Shown: one piece after another, positions 1 through 5,125 of the stretch | Position numbering within the stretch: position 1 is the first letter of the stretch | How the letters are laid out: each line of letters opens with the position of its first letter | DNA from: Chloroflexota bacterium | Lineage (GTDB): Bacteria > Chloroflexota > Anaerolineae > DTPP01 | Reading direction: 5' to 3' | DNA: 7,191 bases | NCBI GenBank assembly: GCA_012514615.1 | Contig: JAAYZY010000383.1 | Span: 1 to 7,191, forward strand | Position numbers and translations under genes: made by a program | The notes under the pieces: generated by a model | Seen by the model: only the letters and a program-made list of their open reading frames with translations | Database searches by the model: none | Told to the model about the DNA's origin: nothing

Positions 1-1343
1 TGAGCGGTCGGGTGCAGGGCGCCGACGCGGCCTTCACCCTGCAAGAGATGCCCGCAGTGACGATTCGTCGCGGCGACTTCACCACCGGCGACGTCCTGGA
101 AACCACCACATTCGGGCCGGTGCCTGCCCGCCCCAGCTTCAACGACTGGTACGGCTACTACCCGGGCTTCTGGTACCCGGAGGAGGGCGGCTCTTACGTC
201 TACTACGTAGACCGAGATGCCAGCACCGTCATCCCGGCTATGGCCGACTACAGCATCCAGATCAGCCACTTCGATGGGGAGCCGTTCACCGACCTGTACG
301 GCGTGCCCTTCGCTGGCTACTGGCTGGGTGATGGCAACCCCGGCAGCGACGCGGCAAACTACGGCATCCACTTCGACGTGGAAGAGGCTGCGCCGGACGG
401 CTCTTGGGCCATGGTGCACGTCTACCGCTACGACCTGGAGTATGAGTTCACCGCCGACAAAGACGTGATCCTGGGCACCGCCGAGCCGCAGACCTTCACT
501 TTCCACGCCACCAACCGCGGCAACTCCAGCAGCCCGGTGGCCACCTTCACCTTCGACATCCCCAGCACGCTGGAAGTCGATGTGCCCGGCCTCCAGGCCA
601 CCTACGGCAACATCTGGTGGGCCCCAGCCACCAGCCAGGTACTGTGGCAGGGCAATGTCTTGCCCGGCCAGCCGCTGGAGGTGACCATCCCGGTCATCGC
701 CCACGGCGCTTCCACCGTCTGGGTGACGGCGGACGACGGGGCCGGCGTGGTGGAGCACCTGGGCTGGGCGAGCTCGGCCCAGATCGCCTTCCAGCAGAGC
801 GTCTACCCCGAGGCGTCTTACGCCGGCGGGCTCGATGCTTACATCGACCTGTGGAATCCGGCCGCCAACTTCGGCTACGAGCACGTCATGCTGGCTCGCC
901 AGTCGAACATCAAGAAGATGCTGGTGGACTTTGACTTCGCCGGCTACATGCCCGAGGGCGCCGTGGTGCTGGAAGCCACCCTGACCCTGTCCACCATCGG
1001 CAGCACCAACCCGCACTGGCAAGAGGTCAAGGTAGCCCCGGCGACAGCCCCATGGGACTTCGCCTCGGTCACCTGGAACCAGGCGGCCCTGGATGTGCCC
1101 TGGGCCACCCCCGGCGGCGACTACGGTGATGCGGTAGCCAGCGCGCTGGTGGAAACGCCAGGCGCCTACAGATGGGATGTCACCGACATCGTCAAGAGCT
1201 GGGCCAACGGCTCGCATCCCAAGTACGGGTTCGTCCTGTTCTCCGACACCCAGCGCGGCGCTGTGGAATGGCGCTACGTGGCCTCCGAGGCCCTCAGCGT
1301 GGCCCAGCGCCCCTTGCTGGAAGTGCAGTACTTCGTGCCCTAG
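1..1343 (+). CDS. Surface protein with C-terminal DNRLRE-like domain, 5'-truncated
   Basis: The frame is open to the left edge (first whole codon at base 3), so the gene begins upstream. A GTG at 12 is possible on paper, but it has no ribosome binding site and no signal peptide follows it. Numbered from that GTG, 443 residues are visible. Residues 1-150 are rich in Tyr, Gly and Asp and I do not recognise them. Residues about 155-245 look like an Ig-like or DUF11/CARDB-type sandwich (alternating strands, FTFHATNRGN). Residues about 275-441 match the DNRLRE-type beta-sandwich: an AYIDLWNP opening, LVDFDF, a W-x-x-x-S-V-T-W-N motif at 348-356, then WDVTDIVKSWANG and YGFVLFSD. Such domains are known from extracellular, often carbohydrate-associated proteins. 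No C-terminal anchor is visible. An exported surface or adhesion role is inferred; no catalytic motif is seen. The next gene lies 226 bases downstream on the same strand. Confidence 0.85.
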   Translation, partial: SGRVQGADAAFTLQEMPAVTIRRGDFTTGDVLETTTFGPVPARPSFNDWYGYYPGFWYPEEGGSYVYYVDRDASTVIPAMADYSIQISHFDGEPFTDLYGVPFAGYWLGDGNPGSDAANYGIHFDVEEAAPDGSWAMVHVYRYDLEYEFTADKDVILGTAEPQTFTFHATNRGNSSSPVATFTFDIPSTLEVDVPGLQATYGNIWWAPATSQVLWQGNVLPGQPLEVTIPVIAHGASTVWVTADDGAGVVEHLGWASSAQIAFQQSVYPEASYAGGLDAYIDLWNPAANFGYEHVMLARQSNIKKMLVDFDFAGYMPEGAVVLEATLTLSTIGSTNPHWQEVKVAPATAPWDFASVTWNQAALDVPWATPGGDYGDAVASALVETPGAYRWDVTDIVKSWANGSHPKYGFVLFSDTQRGAVEWRYVASEALSVAQRPLLEVQYFVP

Positions 1344-1361
1344 AGGTTGACGGCATGGTGA

Positions 1362-1389
1362 GGTCGGGCCGGCCAAGGCCGGCTCGGCC
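1362..1389 (+). terminator. Hairpin after the first gene, possible terminator without T-tract
   Basis: Bases 1362-1374 pair with 1377-1389, a 13-pair stem with two G-T wobbles and core GCCGGCC/GGCCGGC. Only AA lies between the arms, so in RNA the top pairs must open to make a loop. It starts 19 bases after the stop codon, a terminator-like position, but no T run follows. It may slow polymerase or protect the 3' end of the mRNA. Confidence 0.4.
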
Positions 1390-1541
1390 CCACCGTTGCA
1401 CCCTGCCCAAACCCGACGCTCAGCGCCGGGGAGGCGATCAGTGCGTGGGGCCACCAGGCGATACACCTGCTGGCCCCACCTTGTGTCAGGCGCGGCTCGT
1501 ATCTCTGCCGCTGCCAATCCGTCTTCTCTGTAGGCCCCACC
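1386..1541 (+). repeat. Nine-base motif GGCCCCACC, three direct copies in the intergenic gap
   Basis: GGCCCCACC occurs at 1386-1394, 1472-1480 and 1533-1541. An inverted partial copy (GTGGGGCC) at 1445-1452 forms the left arm of the hairpin there. Spacing between direct copies is irregular (86 and 61 bases), so this is not a tandem repeat. The last copy ends nine bases before the Shine-Dalgarno sequence of the next gene. Function unknown. Confidence 0.4.
1446..1478 (+). repeat. Inverted repeat (hairpin) in the leader of the Asp-box protein gene
   Basis: Bases 1446-1458 pair with 1466-1478: twelve pairs plus one C-C mismatch (1454/1470), around a 7-base loop. G1445/C1479 extends the stem by one pair. 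No T run follows on the plus strand. It lies about 90 bases before the next start codon, so it could be a leader RNA structure or a DNA-level site; the sequence does not decide between these. Confidence 0.5.
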
Positions 1542-1550
1542 CCTTCGTGC

Positions 1551-1573
1551 GGAGGATCATGCAAACACGATGA
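1551..1573 (+). promoter_or_regulatory. Ribosome binding site with a four-codon mini-ORF overlapping the start
   Basis: A GGAGG at 1551-1555 precedes two ATGs. The first, at 1559, is 3 bases away and opens a mini-ORF encoding MQTR that stops at TGA 1571-1573. The second, at 1570, is 14 bases away and starts the long gene, sharing an ATGA overlap with the mini-ORF stop. Neither spacing is ideal. The ATGA overlap is typical of translational coupling, but this could be chance. No convincing sigma-70 promoter was found in 1344-1550. Confidence 0.35.
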
Positions 1574-3900
1574 CCGTATCAAGACGCCCCCATGGCCTGC
1601 CTGGCGCCGCGCTTTCGGCCTTCTTGGCTCTGGTGGTTCTGAGCCTTGCCGCCCTCCCTACCCTCCACGCTGCCCCCATGGTTACCAACACCTCATGGCG
1701 AGACGACCTAGACGACGACACAGGACTCAGCCAACAAAGCGGCGTCCAGGTAGCCGATGGACGGCTGTCGCTGCCTCTGGAATCCCACCAGTGGTTGCAG
1801 AGCTCCCAGGACGACTTCCTGGCCGGGCAGCTGGTGAGCCTTGACGACGCCAGCCAGCCGGGCAGGCTCCTGCTAACGCAAGACCCCGTCCCGCCCAACC
1901 AACAGGTGACCGCAGCGGGCACAGAGACCGATTCGCAGTACACCCCTTCCCTGGCTGTGGGCGCGGATGGCGTCATGTATGCCTTGTGGGTGGACTACCG
2001 CGGCAGCGGCTTCAACGTCTACTCGGCGCGCAGCAACGACGGCGGCGTCGCCTGGAGCCAGTCCAAGAAGGTGAACGACGGCAGCAGCATCAACAACCAA
2101 CCCGCGGTCATCCGCGCGGGGCTGGATGGCAGCGGTGTGCTCCATGCCCTGTGGGTAGACAACCGCCCCAACAACGCCAACGACTCAGACCCCGACATCT
2201 ACTATGCCCGCAGCGGCGACGGCGGCGTCACCTGGAGCGCCAACGTGCGGGTGGATCAGGCAGCGGGGACGTCCACGCAGCAGGAACCGGCCTTCGCCAT
2301 CGGGCCAGACGGCACGCTCTACGCCGCCTGGAGCGACGGCCGCAACACCTCCGCCGTCCCAGGCGCGCCCAACGAGTGGGACACCTACTTCGCCCGCAGC
2401 ACCAACGGCGGCACCACCTGGAGCAGCGACACCCGCTTGGATGACGGCCCGCCTGGCACCAACCAGACCAGCCCGGCGCTGGCGGTGGACAGCGCCGGCG
2501 TCGTCTACGCCGTCTGGCGGGACACGCGCCTGGCCACCACCGACAACCCCAACGACATCTTCTTCAGCAAGAGCTCGAATCGAGGCAACACCTGGTCGCC
2601 CGCCGCAAGGGTGAACACCGACGGCATCACCGGCAGCGACCAGAGCGATCCGCAGGTGGCCGTGGCCGGGGCCTCGCCGGCGCGCCTCACCGTGGCCTGG
2701 GCCGACAACTGGCGCTCTAGCTGCGCCCAGAACATCGTCAGCCGCTCCAGCGCCGACGGCGGCGGCGCTTGGGGGCCGCAGACGCCGCTGAACCAGCCCG
2801 ACCTGGCCGGCTGCCTGACAGAGCCCAGCCTGGCCGCGACCAGCTCCGGGGCGTTGGTGGGGGCCTGGACCCGCTACCGCGCCGCCTACAAGGACCCGGA
2901 TATCTACGCCGCGCACAGCTCCGACGGTGGGCAGACCTGGTCGGCCAACCACCGCGTCAGCCTGCACGACGGGGAAGAGAAGCAGCGCTTCCCGATCGTG
3001 GCCGCCGGGGGCGATAGCTACGCCGTCGTGGCATTCCAGGAGACGCACAACGCCTCGCACGTGTACGTGGCCCCCTACCCGGCCCTGGCCAGCAGCGGCG
3101 TCTTCCGCTCTGCCGTGCTGGATACCGGCGGCCTGGCAGGGTGGAGCCGCATCCAGTGGGAAGCCCAGACGCCAGGGAGCTCGTCGCTGGCCATCCAGAC
3201 CCGCACCGGCAACACCGCCGCGCCAGACGCCTCTTGGAGCTCCTGGTCCGCCCCCTACGCTCAGAGCAACGTCCCTGTGGTGAGCCCCGCGGCGCGCTAC
3301 CTGCAGGTGAGGGCCACCTTCACCCGAGGCGGCCTGCTGAGCACCCCCGTGCTGGATGAGGTGGGCCTGGGCTACACCCGCTACGGGTCTGGTCAGGCGA
3401 CGTCGGTATCCATCGTGCCAGCCAGCATCGATGGGTGGGGGCTACTGCTCTACAGCGGCGTCAGCCCGGCTGGGAGCAGCCTGTCGGTTGACGTGCTGGA
3501 CGCCCGAGGGGCCGCGCTTTTCGAGGGGTTGCCTTCCGGCGCCGACCTCAGCGTGGTAGACGCAGCCCAGCACCCTTCGCTGCGGTTGCGCGCCCGCCTC
3601 ACCAGCCAGAGCGGCGCCGTGTCGCCATCCCTGGACTACTGGGAGGTCAACTGGACCCTGCCGCCTACGCCCACGCCTACGGCCACAGCAACGGAGACGC
3701 CCACGGCCACTGCCAGCCCCACAGCCACAACGGACCCACTGGCGACGGAGACCGCCACGCCAACGGCCACCTCTACGGCCACAGCGACGGTCACTCCCAC
3801 GGCAACGGCCAGCGCCACCGCCACCACGAGCCCGACGGCCACAGCCACGCCGCCGCGCCGCCCGCTGACCCTGCCGCTGGTGCTGAGCTGGTTCCCTTAG
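1570..3900 (+). CDS. Secreted Asp-box (BNR-like) beta-propeller protein with Thr/Pro-rich tail
   Basis: 776 residues. ATG 1570 is the first possible start in this frame after the in-frame stop at 1531. Residues 1-35 are a Sec signal peptide: basic RRP, a hydrophobic stretch about 13-29, and Ala-rich cleavage near HAA. Six Asp-boxes (S-x-D/N-x-G-x-x-W) start at residues 155, 215, 277, 335, 394 and 450, a 56-62 residue period, with strand pairs of the LYAxWxDxR type between them. This fits a six-bladed propeller of the sialidase/BNR fold. No RIP motif is visible, so sialidase activity is not supported. Residues about 508-604 and 611-696 look like two tandem beta-sandwich modules, each ending in a similar SP-x-LD-x motif. 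Residues 699-762 are a Thr/Pro/Ala linker and the protein ends LTLPLVLSWFP. Likely exported and held at the cell surface. Ligand unknown. It converges with the lipoprotein gene downstream. Confidence 0.9.
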   Translation: MTVSRRPHGLPGAALSAFLALVVLSLAALPTLHAAPMVTNTSWRDDLDDDTGLSQQSGVQVADGRLSLPLESHQWLQSSQDDFLAGQLVSLDDASQPGRLLLTQDPVPPNQQVTAAGTETDSQYTPSLAVGADGVMYALWVDYRGSGFNVYSARSNDGGVAWSQSKKVNDGSSINNQPAVIRAGLDGSGVLHALWVDNRPNNANDSDPDIYYARSGDGGVTWSANVRVDQAAGTSTQQEPAFAIGPDGTLYAAWSDGRNTSAVPGAPNEWDTYFARSTNGGTTWSSDTRLDDGPPGTNQTSPALAVDSAGVVYAVWRDTRLATTDNPNDIFFSKSSNRGNTWSPAARVNTDGITGSDQSDPQVAVAGASPARLTVAWADNWRSSCAQNIVSRSSADGGGAWGPQTPLNQPDLAGCLTEPSLAATSSGALVGAWTRYRAAYKDPDIYAAHSSDGGQTWSANHRVSLHDGEEKQRFPIVAAGGDSYAVVAFQETHNASHVYVAPYPALASSGVFRSAVLDTGGLAGWSRIQWEAQTPGSSSLAIQTRTGNTAAPDASWSSWSAPYAQSNVPVVSPAARYLQVRATFTRGGLLSTPVLDEVGLGYTRYGSGQATSVSIVPASIDGWGLLLYSGVSPAGSSLSVDVLDARGAALFEGLPSGADLSVVDAAQHPSLRLRARLTSQSGAVSPSLDYWEVNWTLPPTPTPTATATETPTATASPTATTDPLATETATPTATSTATATVTPTATASATATTSPTATATPPRRPLTLPLVLSWFP
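3661..3855 (+). repeat. Thr/Pro/Ala low-complexity repeat within the CDS
   Basis: The DNA is built from variants of ACGGCCAC, ACAGCCAC and CCCACG, giving degenerate TPTAT and TAT units in the protein (residues about 698-762). It is imperfect, so probably diversified codon by codon rather than freshly expanded. Such linkers are usually extended, often glycosylated, spacers between an exported domain and a C-terminal tail. Confidence 0.75.
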
Positions 3901-3919
3901 GCGCAACCCACATTGCGCC
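3900..3919 (+). repeat. Small hairpin overlapping the stop codon
   Basis: A 7-bp perfect stem, GGCGCAA (3900-3906) with TTGCGCC (3913-3919), around a 6-base loop. Its first base is the last base of the TAG stop codon. It sits just ahead of the larger hairpin and may act with it in 3'-end formation. Confidence 0.4.
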
Positions 3920-3923
3920 GTCG

Positions 3924-3963
3924 GACGGGGCCTGCCTCCCAACTGAGGGAGGCAGGCCCCGTC
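3924..3963. terminator. Perfect 17-bp hairpin between convergent genes, likely bidirectional terminator
   Basis: Bases 3924-3940 and 3947-3963 are exact reverse complements, around the 6-base loop AACTGA. It fills the 72-base gap between the stop codons of two convergent genes, so one structure could serve both. Neither strand has a T run after the stem, so it is not a canonical intrinsic terminator; the call rests on position and stem strength. Confidence 0.6.
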
Positions 3964-3972
3964 GTGCTGCTT

Positions 3973-4362
3973 CTACGGACCGGGGCAGGTGACCGCCCGC
4001 TCGCCGTCTGTGTGGTATTCGTACGACTCGCCGCCGGCCCGCAGCACCACGCGGTAGCCCGGCGTGATGACCTGAGCGTACATCGTCCCCGGTTCAGGGC
4101 ACCCCAGGCTGGTGTCGGCCCAGTTGGTGGCCTCCAGCGCCGCCACTTCGATCTGCGCTTCCGCCAGACCGAGCCGCTCAGCCAGAGCCGCCACGCACAC
4201 CGCCGCGGCTTGCCTCTCCTCCGCACCCAACGCGGCCCCGCCTCCACCACCCACTGCGCCCTCCTTTGGAACAGCCGCCGCCGTCGGGGTCGGCCCCGAC
4301 GCGCAGCCAGCCAAACCTACCATCAGCAGCACCAGCAATCCCCTCAACAGCCAACGCTCCAT
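3973..4362 (-). CDS. Small lipoprotein with conserved C-terminal domain of unknown function
   Basis: 129 residues. The frame extends upstream to 4743, but it would then run antisense through rnpB. ATG at 4362 is chosen because AGGGAGGT lies just upstream and a lipoprotein signal follows at once: MERW, a hydrophobic stretch, then the lipobox LAGC with Cys20 as the lipidated residue. Residues 21-48 form a flexible linker with a Gly run. Residues about 50-129 form a compact domain with WADTSLGCPEPG, MYAQVITPGY and YEYHTD motifs and three further cysteines (56, 88, 126). I recognise this W-x-D-x-SLGCP-PG...YEYHTD pattern from small hypothetical proteins, mainly in Chloroflexota, but know no function or name. 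It should be anchored in the outer leaflet of the cytoplasmic membrane. It is convergent with the Asp-box gene, divergent from rnpB, and has its own promoter. Confidence 0.85.
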   Translation of the reverse strand: MERWLLRGLLVLLMVGLAGCASGPTPTAAAVPKEGAVGGGGGAALGAEERQAAAVCVAALAERLGLAEAQIEVAALEATNWADTSLGCPEPGTMYAQVITPGYRVVLRAGGESYEYHTDGERAVTCPGP

Positions 4363-4413
4363 CTTACCTCCCTGGGCAAGAACCTTGCCTGATCCGATTC
4401 GCCGATCGCCACC

Positions 4414-4443
4414 ATTGTAACACAAGCTGTGGGCCCGGCTCAA
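4414..4443 (-). promoter_or_regulatory. Sigma-70-type promoter of the lipoprotein gene
   Basis: On the minus strand, TTGAGC (4443-4438) and TACAAT (4419-4414) are separated by 18 bases. Both differ from consensus by only one or two bases. Transcription should begin near 4407, leaving a leader of about 45 bases before the ATG at 4362. Confidence 0.6.
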
Positions 4444-4452
4444 CCGCCGGGC

Positions 4453-4498
4453 GCGGCTGCCGGGGCGGCCGCCAGGGGTCGTCCGCCCCGGCAGCCGC
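4453..4498. repeat. Perfect 16-bp inverted repeat between divergent promoters
   Basis: Bases 4453-4468 are the exact reverse complement of 4483-4498, around a 14-base centre. The repeat lies between the -35 box of the lipoprotein promoter (4438-4443) and that of rnpB (4500-4505), leaving a single base to the latter. It is upstream of both transcription starts, so it should act as DNA (operator, topology or dispersed palindrome). It could otherwise be a terminator for read-through transcription, though no T run follows. Confidence 0.6.
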
Positions 4499-4499
4499 C

Positions 4500-4528
4500 T
4501 TGACAAGGCAGCCGAACCCCTGTATGAT
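4500..4528 (+). promoter_or_regulatory. Strong sigma-70-type promoter of rnpB
   Basis: A consensus TTGACA (4500-4505) and TATGAT (4523-4528, one mismatch) are separated by the optimal 17 bases. Predicted initiation near 4535 falls just before the P1 helix of RNase P RNA, which supports both calls. Confidence 0.85.
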
Positions 4529-4534
4529 GGAACG

Positions 4535-4920
4535 TAGCCCAAGTAGGCCAGGCGATCGCGGGCCGGTGCGCCGGTTCGAGGAAAGTCCGAGCTCCACAGA
4601 GCACAGTGCTGGGTAATACCCAGGCGGGGCGACCCGACGGAAAGTGCCACAGAAAACAACCGCCAGAGGTCCTGCCTCTGGTCAGGGTGAAAAGGTGGTG
4701 TAAGAGACCACCGGCAGACGCGGCGACGCGCCTGGCCAGGCAAACCCCACTGGGAGCAAGGCCAAGCATGGAGGGCCAGCCGAAAGGCTGGCAGGGCTGC
4801 TCGCCCCCTTCTCCGGGTAGGCCGCTAGAGGTTGCGGGCAACCGCAGCCCCAGAGAGATGGTCGCCACCCGCCGACGGGTCGGCGGGGACAGAACTCGGC
4901 TTATCGGCTTGCTTGGGCCC
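4535..4920 (+). ncRNA. rnpB: RNase P RNA (catalytic RNA of ribonuclease P), probably bacterial type A
   Basis: This RNA cleaves the 5' leader from precursor tRNAs as the catalytic subunit of RNase P. Conserved segments are visible: GAGGAAAGTCCG at 4578-4589, AGGGTGAAA near 4684, GAGCAAGGCCAA near 4754, and ACAGAA followed by CGGCTTATCGG at 4889-4907. The termini pair as P1 (4537-4549 with 4906-4918, 13 pairs, two wobble). P2 is 4551-4557 with 4859-4865. A hairpin at 4868-4887 (8 bp, loop CGGG) sits where P19 occurs in many bacterial RNase P RNAs. A 7-bp stem capped by GAAA lies at 4775-4792. Exact ends are inferred from P1 and the promoter. Open frames across this stretch on either strand are spurious. 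The gene lies directly upstream of mraZ but has its own promoter and terminator. Confidence 0.97.
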
Positions 4921-4935
4921 CCTCACAACCCCAGC

Positions 4936-4965
4936 GACGCGCTGCAAACCTCAGCGCGTCTTTTT
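4936..4965 (+). terminator. Intrinsic terminator of rnpB
   Basis: A perfect 9-bp GC-rich stem, GACGCGCTG (4936-4944) with CAGCGCGTC (4952-4960), has a 7-base loop and is followed at once by TTTTT (4961-4965). It is the only hairpin in the window with a proper T run. It begins 18 bases after the P1 helix closes and separates rnpB from the mraZ promoter. Confidence 0.9.
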
Positions 4966-5005
4966 GCACCTAACCTTAAAAGTTCAGCGAAACTCCACCT
5001 GGGAC

Positions 5006-5034
5006 TAGCCAAAATGGGGAAGCTGATGTATAAT
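5006..5034 (+). promoter_or_regulatory. Promoter of the mraZ-led division cluster
   Basis: A perfect TATAAT -10 box lies at 5029-5034. With a 17-base spacer the -35 box is TAGCCA (5006-5011), four of six matches to TTGACA. Expected start is near 5041, giving a leader of about 85 bases. The weak -35 and perfect -10, followed directly by the GTGG box array, suggest a repressible promoter. Confidence 0.7.
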
Positions 5035-5068
5035 GTGGGTGTATGTGGTGGAGAGTGGGGGATTGTGG
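5035..5068 (+). promoter_or_regulatory. Putative MraZ operator: four GTGG boxes at exact 10-bp spacing
   Basis: GTGG occurs at 5035, 5045, 5055 and 5065, each exactly one helical turn apart; the fifth bases are G, T, G and C. The array begins on the base after the -10 box and covers the expected transcription start. MraZ of E. coli is known to bind TGGGN direct repeats with 5-base spacers, also a 10-bp period, and to repress its own promoter. The match in motif, period, position and downstream gene is strong; binding itself is inferred. Confidence 0.75.
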
Positions 5069-5125
5069 CAAAACCAGCCACGGTGCCCCTCAGCAGAGGT
5101 CCCAGGTGGGGAGTTGTCGTTGTCC

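Larger units (their letters stand above)
4993..5111 (+). repeat. Inverted repeat flanking the mraZ promoter and overlapping its ribosome binding site
   Basis: Bases 4995-5005 are an exact 11-base reverse complement of 5099-5109. Adding wobble and outer pairs, 4993-5006 can pair with 5098-5111 (14 pairs, two G-T). The left arm lies immediately upstream of and touching the -35 box. The right arm ends within the GGGGAG Shine-Dalgarno (5108-5113). Transcripts from the mapped promoter lack the left arm; only longer transcripts starting upstream could fold it. Confidence 0.45.

Noticed and set aside
1..1343. First gene starting at GTG 12
   Set aside because: The frame is open to the window edge, with no ribosome binding site or signal peptide at the GTG; truncation by the window is simpler.
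1347..1375. TTGACG just after the first stop codon as a -35 box
   Set aside because: No -10-like hexamer lies 16-18 bases downstream, and the region is occupied by a GC-rich hairpin.
2185..3060. 291-codon minus-strand open frame opposite the Asp-box gene
   Set aside because: It is an antisense shadow of GC-rich codons, a Val/Gly/Ala/Arg-rich translation, while the plus strand has a signal peptide and six Asp-boxes.
3661..3855. Tandem DNA repeat or CRISPR-like array
   Set aside because: The periodicity is that of Thr/Pro/Ala codons in an open frame; units are degenerate, with no constant repeat and unique spacers.
4363..4743. Upstream extension of the minus-strand lipoprotein frame, giving a 256-residue protein
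   Set aside because: It would be antisense to the 5' part of rnpB and pass through both promoters. The internal ATG at 4362 has a strong ribosome binding site and is followed by a lipoprotein signal.
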